Source: Longimicrobium sp.
Lineage (GTDB): Bacteria; Gemmatimonadota; Gemmatimonadetes; Longimicrobiales; Longimicrobiaceae
Length of the DNA: 64,000 nt
Assembly (NCBI GenBank): GCA_036387335.1
Contig: DASVTZ010000073.1
Location: 1-64,000 of the forward strand
Reading direction: 5' to 3'
Part shown: one piece after another, positions 15,532 through 23,950 of the stretch
Position numbering within the stretch: the stretch's first letter is position 1
Layout: the number at the start of each line of letters is the position of its first letter
The notes under the pieces: generated by a model
The model's input: the letters and a program-made list of their open reading frames with translations, nothing else
What the model was told of the DNA's origin: nothing
Databases searched by the model: none
Position numbers and translations under genes: made by a program

Positions 15532-17436
15532 GTGGCCTGGCCGGCCGACGAGGAGCGCCCGGGCGGCCGGGTCGCGCTCGTGGGGATCGACGGATTCTCC
15601 CCCGAGCGGATGGACCGCTACGTCGCCGAAGGAAAGCTCCCGGCCATCGCGGCCGTGGCGCGGGCAGGCGTGCGGGTACCGCTGGTCTCCACCCTTCCCG
15701 CGAGCACGCCGGTCGCGTGGGCCACCGTCGCCACCGGGGCGCCGCCCTCCGTGACCGGCATCGCGGGCTTCCTGGTGCACCAGCCCGGGCGCCGCCTGGA
15801 CGAGCGGGTGAGCGGCTGCTACTCGCACCGCTGCCGCACCCAGCCCATCTGGGAGGCGGCCACCCGGGCGGGAAAGCGTTCGTACGTCGTCAAGTTTCCC
15901 CTCTCGTACCCCTCCGCCACCGCCACCTTCCGGCTGGACGGCGCCGCCGGGTGGGGCGGGCTGCGCTGCTTCCACGAGGCGGCCTCCTCCGCCGTATCCA
16001 CGCTGGACGGCGAGGCGGGGACGGTGCGGATCGACCCCGATCCCGTGCCCTGGGCGGGGGAGGCGCCCGGCGCGCCGCCCGCGTTCCGGGGCACGTGGCG
16101 CCTTCCATCGCTGTGGAGCGACGGCGCGCTGGCGCTGCACGCCGCGGTGGTGGAGGGCGAGGGCGGCGCGCGCGTGCTGGTGGCGGACGCGCCGGACCGT
16201 GCGCGCGTGCTGGCGGAGCTGGCGGAGGGGGAGTGGAGCGCCCCCCTCACCGTGCGGGCGCCGGGGCGGCGGGGGCCGGTGGAGTGCTCGTTCCGGGTGA
16301 AGGCGCTGGCGTGCGGCGCCCGGCCGCCCCGCCTGCGCCTGCTCAACACCACCGTGCACGAGCGCACCGGGCACGCCGCGCCGGAGGAGGTGTGGCTGCG
16401 CCACCTGGACGAGGCGGGGCCCATCGAGGAGCAGACGGAGCCCTCGCTGGTCTTCCACGCCGGGCTGGACGCCGCCACGCAGATGGAGGTGTTCCGGCTC
16501 AACGCGGAGTGGCTGGAGCGCGCCTGCACGGCGCTGCTGCGCGACGAGCCGTGGGACCTGTTCATGGTGCAGATCCACCTGGTGGACTGGGCGCACCACC
16601 TTCTGCACGGAGGGGTGGACCCGCGCCACCCCGCGTTCGACCCGGCGGCCGCGCCGGCGCTGGAGGAGATGCTGCTGGAGGCGTACCGCATGGCCGACCG
16701 GCTGGTGGCGGCGGTGGCGCGCGCCGCGGGGCCGGACGCCAACCTGGTGGTGATGGGCGACCACGGGCAGGACGTGCAGCACACCACCTTTCACGTCAAC
16801 GAGTGGCTCGCCGCCGAGGGGTGGCTGGCGTGGGCCGGCGAGGGCGACGCGGTGGACTGGGACCGCACCCGCGTCTACGCCACGGGCAACTACCTGCACT
16901 TCAACCGGCTGGGGCGCGAGCCCACGGGGATCGTGGACCCGGCCGGATGCGAGCGGCTGGCGGGCGAGGTGACCGCGCGCCTGCTGGCGCTCACCGATCC
17001 CCGCACGGGGGAGCGGGTGGTGCGGGTGGCGGGGGAGCGCCGCGAGTTCGAGCTGCTGGGCGCCGACGGGGCCGAGGCGGGCGACCTGGTGTTCTGCCTG
17101 TGCTCCGGCTACGGCGCCACCAACGGCCGCGGCCCCCTGCTGAAGCCCACCGTGCCGCTCAGGGAGTTCACGAGCGGGCACGACCACTTCTGGCCGCTGG
17201 ACCCCCGCATCCACACCCGCCTCTTCGCCGCCGGGCCCGCGTTCAGGACCGGAGTGCGCCGCCCGCGCGCCGCGCAGCTGGTGGACGTGGCGCCCACGCT
17301 GGCCGCCGTGCTGGGGATCGACCCGCCGGCGCACTCCGAGGGGCGCGTGCTGGCCGACCTGCTGGCGCCGGGCGTGGCGCCCGGCTCTCCCGCCGCCGCC
17401 CGGCCGGCGGTCCTCGCTTCCCTGGAGGTGCTGTGA
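15532..17436 (+). CDS. Type I phosphodiesterase / nucleotide pyrophosphatase family protein
   Basis: This 634-residue protein starts at GTG 15532. It has the alkaline-phosphatase fold signatures: VALVGIDGFSPERMDRYVAEGKLP (metal Asp), STPVAWATVATGAPPSVTGIAGF with the nucleophile Thr/Ser region, DLFMVQIHLVDWAHHLL (metal His pair) and LVVMGDHGQDVQHTTFHVNEWL (Asp-His ligands). The final metal histidine is in GHDHFWPLDPRIH. Members cleave phosphodiester or phosphonate bonds or, in related families, transfer groups. There is no signal peptide, so it should act in the cytoplasm on a pathway intermediate or a nucleotide co-product. The stop overlaps the next GTG start (GTGA). Confidence 0.85.
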   Translation: MAWPADEERPGGRVALVGIDGFSPERMDRYVAEGKLPAIAAVARAGVRVPLVSTLPASTPVAWATVATGAPPSVTGIAGFLVHQPGRRLDERVSGCYSHRCRTQPIWEAATRAGKRSYVVKFPLSYPSATATFRLDGAAGWGGLRCFHEAASSAVSTLDGEAGTVRIDPDPVPWAGEAPGAPPAFRGTWRLPSLWSDGALALHAAVVEGEGGARVLVADAPDRARVLAELAEGEWSAPLTVRAPGRRGPVECSFRVKALACGARPPRLRLLNTTVHERTGHAAPEEVWLRHLDEAGPIEEQTEPSLVFHAGLDAATQMEVFRLNAEWLERACTALLRDEPWDLFMVQIHLVDWAHHLLHGGVDPRHPAFDPAAAPALEEMLLEAYRMADRLVAAVARAAGPDANLVVMGDHGQDVQHTTFHVNEWLAAEGWLAWAGEGDAVDWDRTRVYATGNYLHFNRLGREPTGIVDPAGCERLAGEVTARLLALTDPRTGERVVRVAGERREFELLGADGAEAGDLVFCLCSGYGATNGRGPLLKPTVPLREFTSGHDHFWPLDPRIHTRLFAAGPAFRTGVRRPRAAQLVDVAPTLAAVLGIDPPAHSEGRVLADLLAPGVAPGSPAAARPAVLASLEVL

Positions 17437-18824
17437 GCACGCTGATCGACACCCCGGCGCCCGTGCGCGCCCCCGAGCCGGTGTCCCGCGCCGGCGGCCG
17501 CCTGGCCGTGGACGGAGGCGACCCGGTGGTCCCGCGCGGAATCATGCTCTCGCGCTGGCCGCGGGTGAGCGAGGACGACCTGCAGGCGGTGATGCAGGCG
17601 GCGCGCGCGGGCACCCTCACCGAGATGTCCGGGCGCGACCTGGTGCGCCAGTTCGAGGCCGAGGTGGCCATGTGGCTGGGGACCCGCTACGCCCTCACCA
17701 CCAACGGCGGCACGGCGGCGCTGCACTGCGCGCTGGCCGGCCTGGGTGTGCAGCCGGGCGACGAGGTGGTCGTGCCCTCGCTCAGCTACATCGCGTGCGC
17801 GGCCGCCGTCGTACACCAGGGCGCGATCCCCGTGTTCGCGGACGTGGACCCGCGCACGTACAACGTGACCGCCGCCAGCGTGGAGGCGCGGATCACCCCG
17901 CGCACGCGTGCCCTGATGGTGGTGCACATGCACGGCCTTCCCGCGCCGATGGACGAGCTCCTTGAGCTGGGGCGCCGCCACGGCATCCCGGTGCTGGAGG
18001 ACTTCTCGCAGGCGGCCGGCGCGGCGTGGCGGGGCCGGCCGGTGGGGAGCATGGGCGACGCGGGCGCGGCCAGCCTGATGGCGGGGAAGAACCTTCCGGC
18101 CGCGGGCGAAGGGGGCATCGTGTGCACCTCCGCCCGCGAGGTGCGCAACCGCGCCGCCTCCCTCAAGTGCTTCGCCGAGGCGGTGGAGGCGGACGGCTCG
18201 TACACCCCGCTGCACGAGACGATGGGCTACAACTACCGCATCAACCTCCTTTCCCTGGTCTTCGCCAGCCGGCAGCTCTTTCGCCTGGACGGCTTCAACG
18301 ACCGCCGGCGCGAGGGCGCGGCCCGGCTGGACGCGGTGCTGGGCGAGCTCCCCGGCTTCTCGCCCCCCGCGGCCCCCGAGGGCGCCCGGCACGTCTACCA
18401 CATGTACCGCTTCCGCTTCGACCCGCGCGAGGCCGGGCTTTCGCTCACCGCGGACCAGGCGCGCGAGGGGCTGAAGGCGGTGTTCTGGGCCGAGGGGCTC
18501 CCCCTGGTGGAGTTCCAGAACGTCCCCCTCCCCGGCCACGCCCTCATGCAGGGAAAGGTCGGCTACGGGCGCGGCGCGCCGTGGAGCTGCCACGGCCGCG
18601 ACGACGTGTACCGCATCGAGGACCACCCCGGCGCCCTTGACGCCATCCGCCACTCGCTGGTGGTGGGCTACCCGGCGCAGGCCCCGCTCGCCAACCCCCG
18701 CCTGGTGGAGCACTACGCGGCCGGCTTCCGCAAGGTGGGGGAGAACCTGGACGACTTCGCGCGCTTCGCGGCCGGTCTGCCCGCCGAGGCGCCGCCGTGG
18801 AGCCAGCCCGCGAGGATCTTCTGA
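17433..18824 (+). CDS. DegT/DnrJ/EryC1/StrS-family PLP aminotransferase
   Basis: This 463-residue protein starts at GTG 17433, inside the preceding stop. Fold-type I features are NGGTAALHCALAGLGVQPGDEVVVPS, the PLP-ring aspartate in GIPVLEDFSQAAGA (Asp190) and the Schiff-base Lys219 in LMAGKNLPAAGEGG. The C-terminal NYRINLLSLVFASRQL is typical too. The family aminates keto-sugars, keto-cyclitols or makes 3-amino-5-hydroxybenzoate. With a transketolase pair directly downstream, the substrate is plausibly a keto-sugar or cyclitol fed by a two-carbon transfer. The N-terminal LAVDGGDPVVPRG resembles the cyclitol and sugar aminotransferase subgroup. The exact substrate is unknown. Confidence 0.88.
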   Translation: MSTLIDTPAPVRAPEPVSRAGGRLAVDGGDPVVPRGIMLSRWPRVSEDDLQAVMQAARAGTLTEMSGRDLVRQFEAEVAMWLGTRYALTTNGGTAALHCALAGLGVQPGDEVVVPSLSYIACAAAVVHQGAIPVFADVDPRTYNVTAASVEARITPRTRALMVVHMHGLPAPMDELLELGRRHGIPVLEDFSQAAGAAWRGRPVGSMGDAGAASLMAGKNLPAAGEGGIVCTSAREVRNRAASLKCFAEAVEADGSYTPLHETMGYNYRINLLSLVFASRQLFRLDGFNDRRREGAARLDAVLGELPGFSPPAAPEGARHVYHMYRFRFDPREAGLSLTADQAREGLKAVFWAEGLPLVEFQNVPLPGHALMQGKVGYGRGAPWSCHGRDDVYRIEDHPGALDAIRHSLVVGYPAQAPLANPRLVEHYAAGFRKVGENLDDFARFAAGLPAEAPPWSQPARIF

Positions 18825-19663
18825 TGGCCGCCGACCACGCCGTGCTTCGCGACGAGGCCGACGCCCTGCGCCTGCTGGTGCTCAAGACGCATCGCCGCGC
18901 CGGCGCCGGGCACCTGGGGAGCGCCCTTTCGGTGGTGGAGATCCTGGCCGTCCTCTTCGGCCGCTTCTTCCGCTGGCGGGCGGAGGGGGAGCCGGCCTGG
19001 GCGGGCGACCGCTTCGTGCTCTCCAAGGGCCACGCCGCGCTGGGGCTGTACGCCGCGCTGGCCCGCGCGGGGCGCATACCCCCGGAGCGGCTGGCGGAGT
19101 TCGGCCGCAACGGCGCCGCGCTGGAGCCCCACCCCAGCGAGGCGGCCGAGCCGGAGCTGCACGCGTCCACCGGGTCGCTGGGCCAGGGGATCTCCATCGG
19201 GGTGGGGCTGGCGCTGGGGAGCAGGCTGCGCGGCGCCCCCGACCGCACCTTCGTGGTCATCGGCGACGGCGAGGCCAACGAGGGGCAGGTGTGGGAGGCC
19301 GCCCGCTCGGCCGCCGCGCTGGGGCTGGGCGGGCTGCTGGTGGTGCTGGACGACAACGGGATGCAGCAGGACGGCCCCACGCGCGACATCCTGCCCGTGG
19401 ACGACCTGGCCCCGGCGTGGGAGGCGATGGGGTGGCGCACGGCGGAGGCGGACGGGCACGACTGCGCCGCCCTGGCCGCCGCCCTGGAGGGGCTGCTGGC
19501 GCTTCCCGGCAACGCCCCGCGGCTGCTGCGCGCGCGCACCGTGAAGGGGCGCGGCGTGGAGTTCCTGGAGGGGCGCACCGGGAGCCACTACCCGCCGCCG
19601 CTGACCGGCGAAGAGATGGTGCTGGCCACCTACACCGCCGCGGCACGGAGGGCCCATGCGTGA
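18824..19663 (+). CDS. Transketolase, N-terminal (ThDP-binding) subunit
   Basis: This 279-residue protein starts at ATG 18824, overlapping the previous stop as TGATG. A GTG 27 bases upstream is the alternative. It covers the pyrophosphate half of transketolase: HRRAGAGHLGSALSVVEILAVLF, FVLSKGHAALGLYAAL, STGSLGQGISIGVGLAL and the ThDP motif VIGDGEANEGQVWEAARSAA...DDNGMQQDG (GDG...DN). Split transketolases of this kind are common in secondary metabolism and in archaea. Together with the next gene it should move a two-carbon ketol unit. The eight-base overlap with the C-terminal subunit supports a complex. Confidence 0.92.
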   Translation: MAADHAVLRDEADALRLLVLKTHRRAGAGHLGSALSVVEILAVLFGRFFRWRAEGEPAWAGDRFVLSKGHAALGLYAALARAGRIPPERLAEFGRNGAALEPHPSEAAEPELHASTGSLGQGISIGVGLALGSRLRGAPDRTFVVIGDGEANEGQVWEAARSAAALGLGGLLVVLDDNGMQQDGPTRDILPVDDLAPAWEAMGWRTAEADGHDCAALAAALEGLLALPGNAPRLLRARTVKGRGVEFLEGRTGSHYPPPLTGEEMVLATYTAAARRAHA

Positions 19664-20612
19664 GACGGAGGGCGGGTACGAGCAGATCCTGCTGGAGGTG
19701 GGGGGCGCCGACCCCGGCGTGCTGGTGCTGGACGCGGGGCTCGCCACCTCCATGCGCACGCACCTCTTCGCCCGGGCCTTTCCGGAGCGGTACTTCAACC
19801 TGGGGATCGCCGAGCAGAACGCCGTGGGAGTGGCCGGCGGGCTGGCACGGCGCGGATGGATCCCCCTGCTGCACACCTTTTCCAACTTCGTAACCCGCCG
19901 CGCGCACGACCAGCTGGCGCTCTCGGTGGCGTGGCCGGGGTGCGCGGTGGGAGTGGTGGGCGGGTCGTGCGGGGTGTTCGACGGGCGCAACGGGCCCTCG
20001 CACATGGCGGTGGACGACCTGTCCGCCGTATCCGCGCTCCCGGGGATGTGGGTGGCCGAGCCTGGCGACCTGCGGCAGACGCGCGAGCTGCTGGGGCGCC
20101 TGGTGCGGCTGGGCGGCCCCGGCTACCTGCGCGTGCGCCGCTTCGGCGCTCCGCACGACCTGCTGGGCGCGCCCCTCCCCCCCGGCGGCACGGTGGTGGC
20201 GCGCCCGCGCCCGGACGCCCGCTGCACCCTGGTGTCGTGCGGCACCCTGCTGGGCGAGGTGCTGCGCGCCGCCGAGCTGCTGGAGGCGCGGGGCGTCGCC
20301 GCCGAGGTGGTGCACGCGGCGGTGCTCAAGCCGCTGGACGCCGCGCCGATCCTGGAGTCGGCGGCGCGCACCGGGATGCTGGCGACGGTGGAGAACCACG
20401 TGGCGGCGGGCGGGTGGGGCGACGCGGTGGCCCGCCACGCCGGGCCGCGCGGCATCCCCCACCTGCGGCTGGCGATCCCCGACGCGTACGTGCCCGCGGG
20501 CGACCCGGCGTGGCAGCTGGCGTGGTGCGGGCTGGACGCGGAGAGCGTGGCCGCGCGCGTGGCGGCGGCCCTGGAGACCCACCCGGCGGCGGAGATGATC
20601 ATCCATGCTTAA
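19656..20612 (+). CDS. Transketolase, C-terminal subunit
   Basis: This 318-residue protein starts at ATG 19656. It supplies the pyrimidine-binding and C-terminal domains: PERYFNLGIAEQNAVGVAGGLARRG holds the catalytic glutamate that activates thiamine diphosphate (the E of IAEQN). TFSNFVTRRAHDQL and GPSHMAVDDLSAVSALPGM follow, and the last third is the regulatory fold (VSCGTLLGEVLRAAELLEARG...LKPLDAAPILESAARTGMLATVENHVAAGGWGDAV). It needs the N-terminal subunit for activity. The stop overlaps the next start by eight bases. Being inside a specialised operon, the pair likely acts on a dedicated sugar or amino-sugar rather than in the pentose phosphate pathway. Confidence 0.92.
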   Translation: MRETEGGYEQILLEVGGADPGVLVLDAGLATSMRTHLFARAFPERYFNLGIAEQNAVGVAGGLARRGWIPLLHTFSNFVTRRAHDQLALSVAWPGCAVGVVGGSCGVFDGRNGPSHMAVDDLSAVSALPGMWVAEPGDLRQTRELLGRLVRLGGPGYLRVRRFGAPHDLLGAPLPPGGTVVARPRPDARCTLVSCGTLLGEVLRAAELLEARGVAAEVVHAAVLKPLDAAPILESAARTGMLATVENHVAAGGWGDAVARHAGPRGIPHLRLAIPDAYVPAGDPAWQLAWCGLDAESVAARVAAALETHPAAEMIIHA

Positions 20613-21945
20613 GCACATGGCGCCCTACCGGGCGGAGCTGGTCCCCACCCTTCCCGCCCGCTGCAGGCCGCTGGTGCGCTACCGGCGCGAGTCGTTCGGC
20701 TGGCTGGCGGCGTTCCCGGAGGGGCGGGTGGGGATGTTCGGCCCCCAGGCGGAGCCGCTGCTGGCGGCGGGCGCGTCGTACGACGAGTGCGCCCCCCACC
20801 TGCTGCCGCGGCTGCGCATCGCCCCCGACTTCCACTTCAGCGCGCCGCTGATCGGCTGGGTGGAGATCACCCGCCGCTGCAACCTGCGCTGCCCGCACTG
20901 CTTCGTGAACGCGGGGGCGGCGCGCAACGGCGAGATGTCCACAGAGCGCATCCTCTCCCTGCTGGACGAGTGGGCGGAGATGGGGGTCTTCACCGTGGTG
21001 GTGACGGGGGGCGAGCCCACCATCCACCGCGACTTCGTGGAGATCGTGAACCACGCCCACGCCCTGGGCTTCTGCGTGGGGATCGCCACCAACGGGATGA
21101 CGCTGGGCGAGAAGCTGCTGTCGCGCCTTCCGCAGGACGACGTGCTGATCAGCGTGAGCATCGACGAGGCGCACGGGCAGGGGCGGGGCAAGGAGAGCGA
21201 CTTCGACTACGTGACGCGCAGGCTGCGCATGGTGCGCGACGCCGGCTTCAACACCAGCATCATGACCACCACCACCCGCGACAACGTCCACGGGCTGGAC
21301 CGGGTGATCTCGTGGGCGGTGGAGAACGACATCAGCCTGCGCAGCGTCCCCTTTTCCCCCATGGGGCGCGGCTCGCTGTACCGCGAGATGCAGAACACCA
21401 CCGCCGACGTGGAGGCCGCCGCCCGCTTCTGGCTGGCCGAGGAGGAGTGGGAGCGGGTGCGCGACCAGAAGCTGGGGCTGTGCACCGGCAAGGTGTTCAA
21501 CTTCCTCCTCACCATGGTCTACGCCACCCGGCGCTGCATGAGCGGCCGCGGGGTGTGCTACGTGGACTCGTCGGGCGACGTGTACCCCTGCACCACCTGC
21601 TCCGGCGCACGCGTGCTGTGCGGCGGCAACGTGCAGATGCGCTCCTTCGCCAGGCTCTGGGAAGACGAGTGGGAGATCCGCGGGATCACCTGGGACTCGT
21701 TTCGCGACGCGTGCAAGGGGTGCCCGCTGGACGAGGAGAAGTACTTCTGCACGGGCCGCTGCCCGGGGAGCAGCAGCGTGCACAACGGCACCCTGCACCA
21801 GTGCGGGATGTCGGAGTTCCAGAAGCTCAGCGTGCTCCGGCGCGAGGAGCTGTTCCGCGAGCGGATCCGCGCCGAGCCGCGCGTGGAGGTCGTTCCCGTC
21901 GCCGAGGCCAGGGTGGCCGCCGGCTCCGCTCCCACTCCCGCCTGA
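20605..21945 (+). CDS. Radical SAM protein with SPASM domain
   Basis: This 446-residue protein starts at ATG 20605. Residues about 20-75 form a small domain that resembles PqqD-like peptide-binding modules (LVRYRRESFGWLAAFPEG). The radical SAM cluster motif is CNLRCPHC (Cys92, 96, 99), with GGEPTIHRDF following. The C-terminal half has SPASM-type cysteines: CYVDSSGDVYPCTTC, CKGCPLDEEKYFCTGRC and HQCG. SPASM enzymes modify peptides or oxidise cyclitol alcohols, as BtrN does in butirosin synthesis. Both are plausible, since the operon has a DegT aminotransferase but also TldD-like peptidases. The start choice is supported by the 8-base overlap with the upstream gene. Confidence 0.88.
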   Translation: MLKHMAPYRAELVPTLPARCRPLVRYRRESFGWLAAFPEGRVGMFGPQAEPLLAAGASYDECAPHLLPRLRIAPDFHFSAPLIGWVEITRRCNLRCPHCFVNAGAARNGEMSTERILSLLDEWAEMGVFTVVVTGGEPTIHRDFVEIVNHAHALGFCVGIATNGMTLGEKLLSRLPQDDVLISVSIDEAHGQGRGKESDFDYVTRRLRMVRDAGFNTSIMTTTTRDNVHGLDRVISWAVENDISLRSVPFSPMGRGSLYREMQNTTADVEAAARFWLAEEEWERVRDQKLGLCTGKVFNFLLTMVYATRRCMSGRGVCYVDSSGDVYPCTTCSGARVLCGGNVQMRSFARLWEDEWEIRGITWDSFRDACKGCPLDEEKYFCTGRCPGSSSVHNGTLHQCGMSEFQKLSVLRREELFRERIRAEPRVEVVPVAEARVAAGSAPTPA

Positions 21946-21952
21946 GGCGCCC

Positions 21953-23950
21953 ATGCGAGTATCCCTCTCCACCAGCCTGCACCTGGACCACGGCTCCACC
22001 CCGCTCGACGCCGAGCCGGGCGACCCGCCGCGCATGCAGTCGTTCGTGCCCGTGGGGCTGCTGTCGCTGAAGGCGGCGGCCGACCACGCCGGCACCGGCG
22101 CCGACGTGCGCGTGGTGGAGGTGAACGGCCTGCTGAACGACGGGCGCATCCCCAACGACGACCGGCTGTACGAGCACCTGGCGCTGGCCGCGCTGGAGGC
22201 GGGCGACGACTTCGTCGGGCTGATGACGGACGCCGACTCGCTGCCGCACACCGTGCTCACGGCGCGCGCGGTGAAGCGCCTCTCCCCGCGTACGCCGGTG
22301 TGCCTGGGCGGACCCGGCTCGTCGCCCATCGCCGGGCCGCTGCTGGAGCGCTTCCCCTTCCTGAGCATGGTGGCGCGCGGCGAGGGGGAGGAGACCTTCG
22401 TGGAGCTCCTCCGTGCGCTGAAGGCGGGGCGGCGGCTGGACGGCACGGCGGGGCTGGTGTGGCGCGACGGCGAGACGGTGGTGCACGGGGGCGAGCGCCC
22501 CGTGGCCCCCGAGCTGGACACGCTCCCCGTGCCCGACTTCGCGGCGTACGACATGGACGCCGGCGCGCCACTCTACCTGGACGTGGGCCGCGGCTGCCCG
22601 TTCCGCTGCAGCTTCTGCGCGACCGCGCCCTTCTGGCGCCGCCGCTTCCGCATGAAGTCCATCGACCGCATCGTGCACGAGATGCGGCTGGTGCGCGAGC
22701 GGTGGGGGCGCACGCACGTGAACTTCTCCCACGACATCTTCACCTGCGACAAGCGCTGGACGCTGGAGTTCTGCGAGCGGTTGCGGGCGGAGGCGCTGGA
22801 CGTCACCTGGGCGTGCAGCACGCGTACGGACATCATCGACCCGCCCACGCTGGAGGCGATGGCCCGCGCCGGCTGCGTGGAGATGTACTTCGGCATCGAG
22901 GCCGGCTCGCACCAGGGGCAGGCGGAGATCCAGAAGGGGCTGGACCTGGAGTGGTCGCGCACCGTGGTGGCGGCCGCGGCGGGGGCCGGCATCCGCCCCA
23001 TCACGGGCTTCATCGTGGGGCAGCCCTCCGAGACGCCGGCCACGCTGGGCGCCACCCTGGAGCGCTTCTTCGACTTCCTGCGGGTGGGCGGCTTCCGGGC
23101 GCACCTCTTCACCCTGTGCCCCTTCCACGAGGCGCCCATGTTCGCCACTCACGCCGCTTCCATCGACCGGCGCGCGCAGTACATCGAGCTGCCGCTGGCC
23201 GCCGGGCCCGCGCGCGAGCACGGGCGGATGCGCGACGAGAACCGCGACCTCTTCGCCAGCCAGTTCCGCTACGCCACGCCCGGGGTGCCGGAGCGGTGGG
23301 TGGACGCCAGCGAGGAGCTCTCCAGCCACGTGGTGGTGCTCAAGGCGCTCTGGCCCCTCCTTCTGCCGCACTACGAGTCCGCGCTGGACTGGTACGGCCG
23401 CTGGGTGGACTGGATCGAGGCCGCCAACGCGCGGCGGCGCCCCGGCTCACGCCTGCGCCACCAGGGCGACGCGTACGACCTGCTGGACTTCGTGGACCGC
23501 GAGATCGTGCGGCTGGGGCTGGCGGACTCGGGCGTGGCGGAGCTGGCGGCGTACGAGCGCGCCAAGCTGGAGGCGCGCGAGCTCCCCGACCCCGCGCCCG
23601 CCGGCGTGGACGGCGGCGACGGCGACGGCGCGGTGGTGGCGCGGCGGGGGGGCTACGTGGCGCGCAGGATCCGCTACGACCTGGCCTCGCTGCTGGGCGG
23701 CGGCGCGGGGGAGCGGCTGCAGGAGGGGCGGGAGCGCTGGGTGGTGGTCACCAAGACGGAGCCCGGCTTCATGGCCACCCTGCAGGTGGGCCCCGCGGGG
23801 CTGCGCCTGCTGGACCTGGCGGAGCGCCCTCGCCCCGCGGGCGAGCTGCTGGACGCGCTGGAGGCGGACGGACGGGTGGAGCGCACCGAGGCGGCGGAGC
23901 TGCTGCGCCGCTTCCGGGACCGCGGCGTGCTGGCGGAGGTGGCCCGATGA
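21953..23950 (+). CDS. B12-binding-domain radical SAM enzyme
   Basis: This 665-residue protein starts at ATG 21953. The N-terminal 190 residues have a cobalamin-binding Rossmann pattern (PVGLLSLKAAADHAG, ADVRVVEV, VCLGGPGSSP, MVARGEGEETFVELLRAL). The radical SAM motif is CPFRCSFC (Cys215, 219, 222), followed by YFGIEAGSHQGQAEIQKGL and ITGFIVGQPSE. The last 80 residues (VTKTEPGFMATLQVGPAGLRLLDLAERPRPAGELLDAL) form a winged-helix-like unit resembling PqqD or leader-binding modules. Such enzymes methylate unactivated carbons or rearrange carbon skeletons. The substrate is unknown. It is seven bases after the SPASM protein and overlaps the next start (ATGA). Confidence 0.87.
   Translation: MRVSLSTSLHLDHGSTPLDAEPGDPPRMQSFVPVGLLSLKAAADHAGTGADVRVVEVNGLLNDGRIPNDDRLYEHLALAALEAGDDFVGLMTDADSLPHTVLTARAVKRLSPRTPVCLGGPGSSPIAGPLLERFPFLSMVARGEGEETFVELLRALKAGRRLDGTAGLVWRDGETVVHGGERPVAPELDTLPVPDFAAYDMDAGAPLYLDVGRGCPFRCSFCATAPFWRRRFRMKSIDRIVHEMRLVRERWGRTHVNFSHDIFTCDKRWTLEFCERLRAEALDVTWACSTRTDIIDPPTLEAMARAGCVEMYFGIEAGSHQGQAEIQKGLDLEWSRTVVAAAAGAGIRPITGFIVGQPSETPATLGATLERFFDFLRVGGFRAHLFTLCPFHEAPMFATHAASIDRRAQYIELPLAAGPAREHGRMRDENRDLFASQFRYATPGVPERWVDASEELSSHVVVLKALWPLLLPHYESALDWYGRWVDWIEAANARRRPGSRLRHQGDAYDLLDFVDREIVRLGLADSGVAELAAYERAKLEARELPDPAPAGVDGGDGDGAVVARRGGYVARRIRYDLASLLGGGAGERLQEGRERWVVVTKTEPGFMATLQVGPAGLRLLDLAERPRPAGELLDALEADGRVERTEAAELLRRFRDRGVLAEVAR

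Noticed and set aside
15439..22554. Minus-strand frames (15439-17334, 17109-18713, 20599-22554) across the pathway genes
   Set aside because: They oppose genes with strong motifs on the plus strand and show antisense composition; no start sites or domains were seen.
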